Of a stretch of DNA of 64,000 nt, positions 1 to 11,343 are shown one piece after another; the stretch's first letter is position 1, and every line of letters starts with the position of its first letter. The notes under the pieces are model-generated. The model made no database searches. It was not told the origin of the DNA and saw only the letters and a program-made list of their open reading frames with translations. The stretch covers positions 1 to 64,000 of the forward strand of contig NW_025946878.1 in NCBI RefSeq assembly GCF_000764305.2. The letters run 5' to 3'. A program made the position numbers and the translations under genes. This stretch comes from Hyalella azteca (taxonomy: Eukaryota > Arthropoda > Malacostraca > Amphipoda > Hyalellidae).

Positions 1-1060
1 TATTCATATTGAAGTCAGGCAGGTTAGGCGAGCTGTAGGTTGCCATGCAACAGCTGTACACAAGCATGCATGGCGGCCATGTACACATCTGACTATTGCC
101 ACTTATATTCTGCCTGCTGTTATCGTTGGCATATTTATGAACATCTAGACAAGTCTTTTAGTATTTGAAGTAGGTAGCTGAGCTAGGGAGGCTAAATCAG
201 CATTCATTTACCTTTCATGCTTTGCCTCAATTGAGCTTCTAATTTTAAGTCCATTTACTAATACTTGTATCTTTCAAACTCCTCAAATCTTGTACGGAGC
301 TACTAGAGAACCGATCTCCCTTAAGAGAGCACAGACTAGCTTCCTGTACTAAGAGGCTAAAAACTTGACAAGCAACAAGCTCTCAGGCCCAGCGGTCATC
401 CATCAGGCAGACCTGTGGCTTTATGTCCACCACAGTGTGGACCCCCTGCTAAGAAGAAGAAGAAGCATGCCACGTGGTGAGATCATCGAAAAATGTGTCA
501 AATTTGACAGTTGACATGGCTCTACCAAATAGTGAATAACTGTTTTTATAGGAAGAATATTATGGTTTGAGACTTTTAAATACGTCTGTGAATATATTAG
601 GAATCCTTTGAGTATACTTGTATTCGCTGATTTCAAGTCGTAAATAAATTAATAGATGATTAAGTTGAGATGTTGGATTTAGACACATGAAAACTAATTA
701 CGACACAACTCGAATTGGACACACACAGATCGTTCAAAGCTTTGTACAAAAATTGAAATTTGCTTAATTAAAAGCCTATCGGCAATACGTATCAGTTAAA
801 TTTGAAGCGCTGATGCAATACGACTCACCACGTGTCGAATATTGCCACGAAAAGTGACGGAATATAGGGATTTGGTAGGTTTCCATTCTAAAGGCTTTTT
901 AATAAATATGGCAACATTTTGTGACGTTTCATCGTTGTAGACGCGTAGTGAAGTGTTTTGAGAGTCATGTGAAGGCAACAGAACTTACGTAACGCATACG
1001 TTTTTTTTTATAGTTTTTCATTTCTCGATGCGTCCTTAATGTGTCGGAATATACCGCGTT
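1..1060. other. No gene recognised; AT-rich flank
   Basis: I see no convincing exon or mobile-element protein here. Short open frames are not supported by composition or homology. A stretch around 380-450 loosely resembles 56480-56530: both contain a GCGGTCATCC/ACGGTCATCC-like core followed by GACCTGTGGC. This may be a short dispersed repeat. Confidence 0.5.
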
Positions 1061-1064
1061 TACC

Positions 1065-1198
1065 CTAAACAAAAAATAGCGGCATAAAGTTATACATTTT
1101 TCCTATAAATGTAGCATAAAGCAATTTAAGGAATCATACATTAACTACCTCTAAAAAACATTGAAAAAAAGTGTGAAAAATTACATTTTGGAAACTTA
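1065..1198. mobile_element. Left half of a TA-flanked palindromic element (F), split by element D
   Basis: This block resembles 1312-1445 inside element D (same order of short motifs such as GGCATAAA, ACATTT and GTGAAAA). It therefore belongs to the same non-coding family. It stops at the dinucleotide TA at 1197-1198, exactly where D begins. The matching right half resumes at 7047. Its own outer end is not visible, so it looks truncated on the left. Confidence 0.55.
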
Positions 1199-2312
1199 CT
1201 GCCAAACGGGGTAAAAAGGGACAGGCGGGGTAAATAGGGACACGTGTCTCACATTTCGTAGAATTTTATTGCAGAAATGTTGTAGCAGCTAAATTAATCA
1301 AAATATTGCAAAACTAAAAGTAGTGGCATAAATTTCAACATTTTTACTATCTATTATGTATAAAGCTAGTCAGGAAATCAAACATTTACTATCTCTAAAA
1401 AATTGCTGAAAAAAAGCGTGAAAAGTGCGATTTTGGAAAAGTACCTCTGCTAAGGTCTGGAGCAAAAATAATATTTACCGTATTGAAAAATTTTACTTAC
1501 ATAGAAGTTGCACCCAGGTGTTGGCTTGAAAATTAAATTGACAGAATTTCCCTATCTCATTCCAAAAAAATGGCAGCCATTTCCGTGCGACGGGGTAAAA
1601 AGGGACACCCCCCCGGGGCTCGGGGTAATTAGGGACACCCTTAAAAATGCATTTACAGTAGAACCTCAGTTAGCAAAGGCTCCAGTTAATGAAAAAATTG
1701 ATTAACAACAAAGAATTTTGATAACATTTACCTCGCTTGGCAAAAAAATTCACTTATAAAAAAATTAGTGCATCATCGGTTGTCACAAAATTGTACATAG
1801 AATGCTATATATAGAATTGTGCACCAGGCATTATAGAATGAAGAGTAATTGACCTAAACTATGATTTATTTCTTCAAAATATATGAGGGTTGTCACTAAA
1901 ACATTACCGGTATTTTCTGTTTCAGGTATGTTTTTCACGATCTTTTTTGTTATAGTGAAATCATTAAACTCGATTAAAATTGTGTGAAATAACAAACCAT
2001 CCTGTAAGCTTACAGATACAGAAGAAATGCTACATGGCTGCTAATATGAAGCTTGCATGGACAAGGTTGTTGTCAATGCTCAATGGCATGTTCATGGATA
2101 CAGTAATATCACATTAATAATACAGTAATTAATGAATATGGTAATATATCAAATTTTTATCGATGAAGGAAAAACAAGTAAAAATCACAGAAAATGTCAT
2201 TTATTTTACATCTACATCATCTAAAACATAGTGGCAAACCAGAGCTTTTTTAGAATCAGTTCATTTATAATTTTCTCATTTACCCAAGATTTACATCAAT
2301 TCTGAACGTATA

Positions 2313-3579
2313 CCGTCAACCAGGGCAACTCAGGACTGGCGGGGCAACTCGGGACGCACCTCTGACACGTCGTAAAACAGTCATAGTAGCGAAACTAATT
2401 GGAATATTGATAAACTAAATATAGTGGCCTAAACAACAACATTTTTCCTATCTATGTAGTATAAAGGAAGTCGAAAAATACGACATTTACTAGCTTTGAA
2501 AAATTCCTGAAGAAAATGGTGAAAAACGCTATTTTACTTACATAAAAGTTGCACCCAGGTGTCGGCTTGAAAACGTAATTGACAGATTTTGCCTATCTCA
2601 TTACAAAAAAAAGGCGGCCATTTCCGCACAGCGGGGCTACTCGGGACACCCCCCCGGGGCTATTCAGGACACCCCGGAAAGCACATTTACAGTAGAACCT
2701 CAGTTAGCAAAGGCTCCAGTTAAGAAAAAAAATTGATTAAAAACAAAGAATATTGATTACATTTACCTTGCTGAGCAAAAAAAAGTTCACTTATTGTCTC
2801 ACAAATTACAAGCCGTCCTGTAAGCTTACAGATACAGAAAAAATGCTATGATGTTGCTGATATGAAGCTTGCAGTGGACAAGGTTGTTGTAAATGCTCAA
2901 TGGCATGTTCATGGATACCTTAATATCGCATCAATAATACAGTAATATCCCATCAATAATACCGTCAACTGGCAACTGGGTGATTCAGCCCTGTTCATAA
3001 TGATGGCCAAAGTGGGGTAATAAACGGTCATAAACAGTGGCCAAAGTCACTCAGGCGTTTATGACCTGGTTTACAACCCTGGCGTTTATGACCCCGGCGT
3101 TTATGACCACGACGTTTACTACCCCACGTTTACGACCCCAGCATGAATCAAAAACACAGCAGAAGTCACCCCAGTTGATGGTAATTAGCGTTTATGGTAA
3201 TATATCAATGAAGGAAAAACTAGTGAAAGTCACAGAAAATGTCATTTATTCTACCTCTACATTGTCTACAATGAAAGAGGAGGACTTCAGAGTACTGTTA
3301 GTAATGGATGAGTACGCTCTGCATGCTTCAAATATTCAAAATGAAGTTTTATTCCCAGTGTCCCCCGTCAGAGAAGCCCCGTCGAACGGGGCTTCTTGGG
3401 ACACTCTTTTTTTGCTTCTGGCACCTTACGAATAGCATATGGAATTTTTTTTAAGATGCCATTCGATAGCCCTCACAAAGAGCTATAAAATGAGCCTAAA
3501 CTTGTTTATGAAATGTTTCATCATAAGAAGTTATTAACAAAAAACGCTCAAAACCGTCCCGAGTAGCCCCGGTTGACGG
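2313..3579. mobile_element. Non-coding DNA transposon E, same family as D, nested in D
   Basis: The left end CCGTCAACCAGGGCAACTC is mirrored by the right end (GTAGCCCCGGTTGACGG), with TA on both sides (2311-2312 and 3580-3581). The right 320 bp align with 6725-7046 of element D, and the left part aligns with 1199-1760, so the two are siblings. Where D reads GGGGTAAAAAGGGACA, this copy reads GGGGCAACTCGGGAC, both terminally and internally. It carries no coding capacity. Confidence 0.68.
3053..3140. repeat. Minisatellite, ~15-16 bp unit CGTTTATGACCCCGG
   Basis: About six imperfect head-to-tail units built on CGTTTATGACC. They lie inside element E and are absent at the matching position of D. 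Confidence 0.65.
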
Positions 3580-3701
3580 TATAAGTAATAATGTCACTTG
3601 TTTGCTTTAGTCGCAAATTCACTAAAAACTTAAAAGCAAAGAAAACTCCACAAAAATTCATAGTATCTTTAAAGAAAACGTTTCGGAGTCCAGCTCCATC
3701 G

Positions 3702-5533
3702 TCAGTTACTATTTACAATTTCAAGCGGGTAAGAGCTAAAAGCTAAATTCAAACTAGGCCTCTGTTTAAAAATATACAATGATTCCAAAATTCGCAAATC
3801 AGAAACACCGGAACTGGAAGCTAAAACTTTGAAGTCACTGTCAGACACTGGAACATCGCACTGCTCGGCATGAGCCCGCACAGCTGAATGAGGGGGGCGT
3901 GATAGTAAGTTACCAGTTCTACAACTCCTGCCCTTGTGTTCTGCGACCCTAGAATAAAGATTGCAAGACGTCATCCCAACGTACGCAGATGCACATCGTG
4001 CACAACTATATTCATAAACTAGGGATGCTCACATATGCATAGGGAGAGTATCTTTGTACCTAAAAGAAGAACCGATTTTAAAATGGTTGACCAATATAAC
4101 ACGTAGGTTAACATTTGCAAAATACTTAGAAAACAGAAGTTTTAGCTCCCTTGACATAGTTTTGGATGCAGGGCCCAAATATGGAAGAGAGCAATAAACA
4201 ACATCCCTACTGTCGCGCTCGGGGGCAACCTCATTGTACCGCTTGGACATGAATTTCTTTATTTGGGTAAACACCAGATTAGTCGGAAATCCATTAAGCA
4301 AAAAAATATTGCGTAAAATTAGAATTCAGCGTGCAGAATATTGTAAGTAGAACAAATTCAAAAACCCCGATGTAAAAGTGTTTGAATCCCACTAATCTTA
4401 AATTGAAAGGAGCAAAAGCTAAAAAAGCTGGTACTGAGACCTGTGAAAGTTGATTTTCGGAATACAGAAGTTTGAAAACGGCCATTAGATTTAGTAATAT
4501 TGCACTCGAGGAAGGATAGGCTATTGTTAGATTCCAGTTCCATGCTAAATTTGATGGATTTATGCTGCGAATTTAGGTAGGTAATCGAAAAAGAGTTTAA
4601 CGTGAGAAGGATGCTTAAAAAGTAAAAAAGTGTCATCAACGTATCTGTTGTAGAATATTGGCTTAAAATCAAGAGGGCAATTGGACAGCCAGGACACCTC
4701 GTGAAAACACATAAAAATATTCGCAAAGGTTGGGCCTAGTGGAAGACCCATACCCAAACTGTCAATCTGTCGGTAAAGCTTGTTAGCAAATATGAAAAAA
4801 AGAGTTTAAAACAGATAATTCCAAAAGAGATTTAAACAAATTACGTTTCAAACCAATAACAAGATCATTTACATCCTTAAACAAAGAATTCAGGCATATA
4901 TCTATGGTTTCATGAAGAGGCACATCAGTAAATAAATTTTCCACGTCAAAAGAGGCCATAGTTAAGTCCTGAACGTTCGTAAAATCTTTTAGGCAGTCCA
5001 CAAACGTATAAGAATTGTCTACAGTATACTTATTAGTTGTGAGACAGTTTAAAACCAGTACCAAAAACTTAGCAAGTTTAAAACTAGGCGTATTGTACGC
5101 AGCAAAAATTGGCCGGAATTGAAACTTAGAGGCAAAATTGGACTTATGAATTTTGGGCAAACCATATAAAATACCAGGACATGAACCAGAGGTGTAAAGT
5201 TTGGAATAAGTTTCTGGTGAAAAGGCAGAAGAATCTTTTGTCTTCAATTTTCAAAATGGTTTTAGAATTTGGGTCTGTAATTTCAATGAATTTAGAAGGA
5301 TTGGTAGTAAGTTTAGTGAGGCTACTGTTGTACCGGCTACGATCGACCAATACAATGCCTCTGCCTTTATCAGGTCTACAAATAATCAGGTCTCTATTTT
5401 TGGCCAAATCTTTCAATGAAAGAGTGTCATGGGGTTTGAATACAAATTTTATATGACTTGAAACCATAAAAATGACGGTAGGCCAAGCTTTGCACCTCCC
5501 CAAGAAATTCAGGTCGGTTGGGAATCGAAACAT
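3702..5533 (-). pseudogene. PLE polyprotein: reverse transcriptase plus GIY-YIG endonuclease, frameshifted
   Basis: The minus strand encodes, in broken frames, an N-terminal block with RPDKGRGIVLVDR (about 5340-5400), typical of the PLE reverse transcriptase N-terminus. Next come a palm region with the catalytic RYVDDTF motif (about 4620-4650) and a C-terminal endonuclease region ending around 3702. At least four frame changes separate these blocks, near 5240, 4780, 4560-4720 and 4300. The protein would normally copy the element RNA at a target nick. This copy cannot make it, although its YVDD motif is intact. Assignment to the family is firm; exact frameshift positions are approximate. Confidence 0.75.
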
Positions 5534-5920
5534 TCTTTATGCTCAAAGCAAGTCTTTCAAAGTCTTTTCGGCCCTGCATCTGAAACTATGTCAAGGGAGC
5601 TAAAACTTCTGTTTTCTAAGTATTTTGCAAATGTTAACCTACGTGTTATATTGGTCAACCATTTTAAAATTGGTTCTTTTTTTAGGTACAAAGATACTCT
5701 CCCTATGCATATGCGAGCATCCCTAGTTTATGAATATAGTTGTGCATGATGTGCATCTGCATACGTTGGGATGACGTTTTGCAATCTTTATTCTAGGGTC
5801 GCAGAACATAAGGGCAGGAGTTGTAGAACTGGTAACTTACTACTATCGCGCTCCCCTCATTCAGCTGTGCGGGCTCATGCCAAGCAGTGCAATGTTCCAG
5901 TGTCTGACAGTGACTTTGAA

Positions 5921-6323
5921 TAATAAAATTACTAGATTGCTTAAATCGCAAGTTAATCAGGAATTTAAAAGCAAAGAAAACAGCCAGAATATTAACCATT
6001 TCTTAAGAATGAAAACGTTTCGGAGTCCAGCTCCATCGTCAGTTCAAAGTTCAAAACCTATAAGAAAAGCAGAATCAATTAGAAAACTAAATTCACATCG
6101 AAGATAAAAACATAAATTGACAAAAATAAAAACAAATACACATAAGGAGACAGACCTATCTATTAACAATTTCAAGGGGATAGGAGCTGAAGGCTGCATT
6201 TAACTGAGGTTTCTGTTTAAAAATATACAGAGATTCTAAAATTCGTAGGTCAGTAACACCGGTCGTGTAAGCTAGAACTCTAAAATCACTATCGGACACC
6301 GGAACATTACACTGCTCGGCATG
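5921..6323 (-). mobile_element. 5'-truncated PLE insertion with 6-bp target duplication
   Basis: This 403-bp fragment is the 3' end of a PLE on the minus strand: the endonuclease C-terminus, the GTTTCGGAGTCCAGCTCCAT end and the 3' extension. It interrupts the right arm of PLE copy 1. TTTGAA flanks it on both sides (5915-5920 and 6324-6329). The uninterrupted sequence is readable as the complement of 3820-3860. It is younger than PLE copy 1 and somewhat diverged from it. Confidence 0.75.
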
Positions 6324-7046
6324 TTTGAAGTTTTAGCTTCCAGTTCCGGTGTTTCTGATTTGCGCATTTTAGAATCATTGTATATTTTTAAACGGAGGCC
6401 TAGTTTGAATTTAGCTTTTAGCTCTTACCCGCTTGAAATTGTAAATACATAGGTTTTACAGCTTAGGTTTTTTGTTGCAATCATGACTGTACTGATTCCT
6501 GATTTATCTGTGTTCTAGAATTTTCGAACTGACGATGGAGCTGGACTCCGAAACGTTTTCTTTAAAGATACTATGAATTTATGTGGAGTTTTCTTTGCTT
6601 CTAAGTTTTTATATCAATTCCTTATGTATGATACTACTGGTATCAAGGATACTTTACTGGCCTACTTATAGGACTCACAAATGAACTTGAGGGAGAGTCT
6701 AAAAAACTCTCTGCTTTGCCTGTTTGATCTACAATGAAAGAGGAAGACATCAGAGTACTGTTAGTAATAGATGAGTACACTCTGCATGCTTCAATTGTTT
6801 GAAATTGAGTTTTATTTCAAGTGTCCCTTTTTACCAAATTTCAAGATTAACTCAGGAGCCTTTTATATTGCTTCTAGCACCTTACAAATAGCATATGGAA
6901 TTTTTTTTAAGATGCCATTCCATAGCCCTTGCAAAGAGCTATAAAATGAGCCTAAACTTGTTTCTGAAAACAAGTTTGAAATGTTTCATTGTAAGAAGTT
7001 ATTAACAAAAACGCTCAAAACCGTCCCTTTTTACCCCATTTGACGG

Positions 7047-7395
7047 TACCTCTGCTAAGGTCTGTAGCAAAAAAGATATTCTCCGTCTTAAAAATTTTAT
7101 TTACATAAAAGTTGCACACAGGTGTTAGCTTAAAAAATGTGATTGACAGAATTAGCATGAGGCATGTGTCCTTTATTAGCGGGCTAATAAGGGTCTAGGG
7201 GTGTCCTTTATTAGCGGGCTAATAAGGGACACCCCTACAAACGCATTTACAGTAGAGCCTTGGGTAGCAAGGGCTCCAGTCAACAAAAAATCAATTAACA
7301 AAGAATTTTTATTAGATTTACCTCGCTCAGCAAAAAAATTTCACTTGGGTCATTTCAAAGTTCAAAAAAGTTTCAAAACAAGATTTAATGACATT
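7047..7395. mobile_element. Right half of element F
   Basis: Starting at TACCTCTGCTAAGGTCTG, this aligns with 1443-1760 inside D. It includes the ACAGTAGAGCC...GCTCCAGT segment. Internally it carries two GCGGGCTAATAAGGG units where D has GGGGTAAAAAGGG. It completes the element begun at 1065. The outer right inverted end is not recognisable. Sequence from about 7380 onward is homologous to the zinc-finger gene flank at 20780. Confidence 0.55.
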
Positions 7396-7560
7396 GTGTT
7401 GGAATGTGCCCCCTCATGGGTCTCACTCATCTGACTGATAGGTATTAAATTTCTTTCTAAAGCTTACATGACTGATTAATTTAGTGAGCATTATATTTAC
7501 TATGAGATATCTTGCTCCATAGCCCACCAGTACCAGTACACCAATGCACATATTTTTCAG

Positions 7561-7682
7561 CCTTGAAAAAGGCTGACTGTCTGCCAGACCTTGAACTTTC
7601 CGATATCTACATCAAGGAGGAACATGAAGGTGACACTGATGAAGTATCCATCAAAGAGGAGCCATTCTTATATGGAAATGAG
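7561..7682 (+). pseudogene. Zinc-finger gene copy 1, exon 2 (IKEE-motif exon)
   Basis: The exon follows a pyrimidine-rich acceptor ending TTTTTCAG and precedes the donor GTAGGGGA. It is 122 bp long, exactly like its counterparts at 23044 and 51602. Read in the frame entered from a phase-1 exon it gives ALKKADCLPDLELSDIYIKE followed by E-H-E-G-D and a second SIKEEPFLYGNE block. Splice sites and frame are intact here, but the gene as a whole is inactivated downstream. No exon 1 for this copy is visible upstream, where element F abuts the homologous flank. The I-K-E-E motifs fit the SUMO-attachment consensus, which is inference only. Confidence 0.75.
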
Positions 7683-8714
7683 GTAGGGGAAGTTGATGTG
7701 CAAATTAATGTTTGGCAAAGCATATTAAATTCTTGCATAGAAATTCATAAAATAAAATGTGCAGAATGCTATTTACATATTCAAATCTTCAAGTTAGGCA
7801 TCAGGAGACAAATCTTAACCTAGTATGGAGTCCGAAATATTATGCAAGTATAACTTGATATGAAGCACCCTCATCCTGATTCAATAATTGGTTAGCAGTT
7901 ATGGAATTTTGATTCTTGATTACTCATATTAGGTTTGCTTATCTAAATGCAATTCCATTTTTTTTTCTCATAGCTGTCTTCTTTCAAGCTCATCAATGAA
8001 TAAATATGAATGGAACAGACAGGTGGGCAGTAGCGCGCTACATGTAGTGGCCGCTACATTTTCAGTAGCGGTAGCAGTAGCGGCTCTACATTTAAAGCAA
8101 TGTAGTGGTAGCGGTAGCGCCCGCTACATATTCAAGTAGTGATAGGAGGTTTTTCCACTACAGCGCTACCACTACATTTATAGATAAAGCCTTTAGATAT
8201 TACTTAAGGGGACCAGCTACCCTTCAACAAAACTTTTGTTTACAGACGGACTGTTGTGAAACTTGGTACACATATGTAAAACAAAAATCTAGAACCTTTT
8301 TGTTCATGTAAATTTAAAAAAATGAAAGAAAATGTGGAATTAATAGAAAACGGCAAATAAGGGGTAAGTACTCTAAAAAGTTTATAACTTTTGCAAATCA
8401 CATGCAACAATGTCGAGACACATTCGATTTGTAACAACAATGTCTAGCAACTGTAGAGCCCTGATTTTTTATTTTCCTCATCGTTTTTTTTGTGTTCTTC
8501 CCATTTTTTTCACATTTTTACCCCCCCACCTTCCTCCCCCTCCCATATATAAGTCAAACCTTGCACATATTGAAAAAAGGCTTCTAGAGTCGCTAGGTAT
8601 TGTTTTTACAAATCGAATGGTATGTCTCTCATTGCTGTAGCTTGAAAACTGTTGGAATTATAATTTTTTAAGATTGCGTTTTTTTGGATTTTTAAATTGT
8701 TCAGGGGAGCCAAA

Positions 8715-10269
8715 CAGGGTTGGTGATTTTTTGGATTTTTTTAGAAAAATCAAAAAATAAAAAAAAAATGTTTTTTTTTGATATTTTCATGATTTATTTG
8801 ATTTTTTGATTTTCTCAGCTTTTTTGTCTTTTTGAAGTGTTATTTTTTATGTTGCAATTAGCCTACTGACAATAACAGTATATGGATCATAATGGATGGC
8901 TAAAAAGGGCACTTATTGCCTTCAATAATGACCAACAGGCCAAGGTGGTGCTTACCACTTTGGGATTTTTGGGTAAACAATTATTGATAAGTCTATTCAT
9001 TAGCTTTGTAAAGTTTGTATGGAGCAAGGTAATGGGCTAAATATTGACCATTTAACTGGCTTCAATATACAAAAACACTTCAGGAATGCAGATCTTCTAA
9101 ACATTGAAGAGTCACATAACAGATAGGTAGCTGATAGCACAGTGCACAGCACTATCAATAGATCTACTAGTTTTATGTCCTATAAATCTACCAGACTCTA
9201 CCCTCTATACACACCAACTAGTAGTGACTGGGTGACTGACAGCACTGCTCCCATTTAATTCAGACCAAGAAACCAATACTAAACATAAACTGAACGATAA
9301 CCAAACAAACCAACCTCATATGACTTGAAACGAGACTTAAGTTATGAGAAAAGCTAACACTGTTTGAATTTGAAATAAACATGTGCACAATTCAAGTAGG
9401 TATTTTATATCCATTCACTGCATTCAATTATTTTATATATAGTCTTATAATTGTAATTGTTTTGTTTCTAGTTTTAAATTCACATAGTATTTAAAGATTG
9501 AAATTAAATAAATTTTAATTAGAATACAGGTATTAGGGTGGAAAATCTTCCTAATCGCCTAAAAGGTCAATACCATCTCAACCTTTCAATATACAGGGTG
9601 GGGCAGAACCAATTGAGCAGTTTTGAGGTAAAATAAATAAGTAATGGAGGTACATAAAGAAGAAAGTTTATTTTCCTAGAGGTTAGCATAACATACCATT
9701 TAGAATACTTATGTTTTGAAAACAATATCTAGAAATGATATTGTTTTCAAAACATAAGTATTTTAAATGGTATGTTATGCTAATCTTGAGGAAAATAAAC
9801 TTTCTTCTTTATGTACCTCCATTACTCTTTTATTTTGCCTCAAAATTGTTCAATCAGTTCTGCCCCACCCTGTATAAGCTAGATAACACATATAAATTGT
9901 ATATTGTAATCAATATATAACATATAGTCAAACAGTTAAAGACTACTTATAGCCTGATAAGAATTTAGCTAAGCTGCTAGCTACATACAATGTATTGCAC
10001 ACTTGATGCCTCTGTACCAAAAAACATTCAATTTATTGGAACCTAATATGCACTAAAGGCAACAAGTTTATATACCGTAGTACATTTATACTAAACCATG
10101 AATAACAATACCTCAATATCAATTAAAGACTGCCACTCAATATATTTAAATATATGAAAAAAAAATCAAAAAAATTGAAAAAATAAAAAAATCATGATTT
10201 TTTTTATAAAAAAATCAAGTGATTTAATCACATGATTTAATCATTTTGATTTAATCATTGCCAACCCTG
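8715..10269. mobile_element. hAT-like element 2, copy A (ends CAGGGTTGG)
   Basis: The ends CAGGGTTGGTGATTTTT and AATCATTGCCAACCCTG are inverted. They are flanked by GAGCCAAA (8707-8714) and GAGCCATA (10270-10277), an 8-bp duplication with one change. The empty site is readable in element B near 24035 as GAGCTAAATAAAGT on the complementary strand. The element is non-coding and AT-rich, with runs of AAAAATCA-like sequence near each end. It carries a mariner-derived MITE. A larger copy in opposite orientation lies at 43297-46434. Confidence 0.82.
9594..9872. mobile_element. Mariner-derived MITE, 279-bp near-perfect palindrome
   Basis: Two ~135-bp inverted arms, starting CAGGGTGGGGCAGAACC and ending CTGCCCCACCCTG, meet near 9733. 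TA borders both ends (9592-9593 and 9873-9874). The arms are the terminal repeats of the mariner-like element at 43867-44614, and the insertion position within the host hAT is the same in both copies. Transcripts would fold into a long hairpin. Confidence 0.85.
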
Positions 10270-11129
10270 GAGCCATATAAAGTAAAATTCATTGAAAACA
10301 GAAGAATATGCCCAAAAAGTCTTGATATTGTAGCCCAAGCTTTCCCATTGCCAATTATTTGCATTCAAGGTACCAGCACGGGTCTTTAGACCTATTTATG
10401 TTCAATTTAACCTAAATAATAGGCTATAAATGGGACTTTTTATATATATAAATATGTTTATAAAATATTCATTTTACATAACTTTACAACTGCATTACGC
10501 AAAAACTATTGCATGAACATCCATAATTAACCTAAATAATGACATATAAATACCATTTATTTGTAAATAATGATATAAAATGATCATTTTATAAAAGTTC
10601 AAGACTGCATTACACAAAAAAGTATTGCATGTACATCTATGGTAGTAGCTTTGTTGAACGCGTCTCATTTGTAGCTTTCAAACGAGTGCAAACACTTTGT
10701 AATTAACAAGAGTAATTCTCTATATGTACAGTCTTAATTCAAATAAATCTTGTACATATTGTTAAAAAATGTTCATATATATATTTTTAAAATTGTTGTA
10801 TGCAAAAATTATAGCACGCACAGACATGCAGTAAACTGCATTAGACGCGCCTTTTCAGCAGCTACAAAATTAGTCAAGAAAACGATAAAGCCAAAATTTC
10901 CGATTTTTAGGGTAGCCGGTCCCCATAATAGTATTAAATATTATTTAAAAACCAGCATGATACATACATAATATAAATTACAGAATAAAACTGTACAAAA
11001 GATTTCGGTGTAATGTTGTCAACCTCAGCCTGTTACTAGTGTCAACATGTTGGTTGTTACTTGTTAAGTTGTTACCAGTTACCACTTACAGGTTTTTTCA
11101 TCTTTCAGTTTGCTTACAGTTATTTTTAC

Positions 11130-11314
11130 ACAGTTATTTTTATGTTTCACCTTCCCTACATGGATGTCTACTTCAATCTTCCAATCTAAAAAATAATCTA
11201 CATATATATACAAAAAAGATTGATTTTTATATGTATATGTGGATAATTTATTAGATTAGTAGAATAAAGTTCACATCCATGTAGGGAAGATGAAACATAA
11301 AAATAACTGTAACT
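11130..11314. repeat. Fold-back repeat within the outer hAT
   Basis: The left arm contains CCCTACATGGATGTCTACTT. The complement of the same motif is at 11270-11290, extended by ACAGTTATTTTTATGTTTC on both sides. The same hairpin occurs at about 49050-49225 in the other outer-hAT copy, so it predates their separation. Confidence 0.7.
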
Positions 11315-11343
11315 TCTATTTACTGTATCAAACCCTGGGGTAA

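Larger units (their letters stand above)
3589..6610 (-). mobile_element. Penelope-like retroelement (PLE copy 1)
   Basis: The element lies on the minus strand within element D. Its two ends are inverted relative to each other: roughly 3627-4180 is the reverse complement of 5560-5914 plus 6324-6610. Both arms share the GTTTCGGAGTCCAGCTCCAT signature. The arm after the coding region carries a further ~38 bp (3589-3626) that is missing at the other end. The same extension is present in the copy at 20945-23019. Inverted terminal copies and a C-terminal GIY-YIG endonuclease are typical of PLEs. The right arm is interrupted by a separate PLE insertion (5921-6323). Confidence 0.8.
1199..7046. mobile_element. 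Non-coding DNA transposon D (terminal CCGTCAAACGGGG type), inserted in a copy of itself
   Basis: The left end reads CTGCCAAACGGGGTAAAAAG and the right end is its near inverted complement, ending CCCCATTTGACGG. Both ends are bordered by TA (1197-1198 and 7047-7048). Sequence left of D and right of D joins to give the uninterrupted family sequence seen at 1430-1460 (TTTTGGAAAAGTACCTCTGC), so D sits inside another family member. D contains element E and a Penelope-like element. No transposase is present. The family (TA target, short inverted ends, internal GGGACAC repeats) is probably a non-autonomous relative of a TA-targeting superfamily. That placement is inference. Confidence 0.65.
8207..10925. 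mobile_element. TA-targeting element A (ends AGGGGACC), interrupted by a hAT
   Basis: The left end AGGGGACCAGCTACCCT and right end AGGGTAGCCGGTCCCC are inverted copies; the terminal T is changed to A at 10925. TA flanks both ends (8205-8206 and 10926-10927). The uninterrupted site CTTAATAG is present in the outer-hAT copy near 49415 on the other strand, which confirms the TA duplication. Without the nested hAT the element is about 1.16 kb and aligns, inverted, with element B at 23328-24543. There is no transposase frame. Confidence 0.8.
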
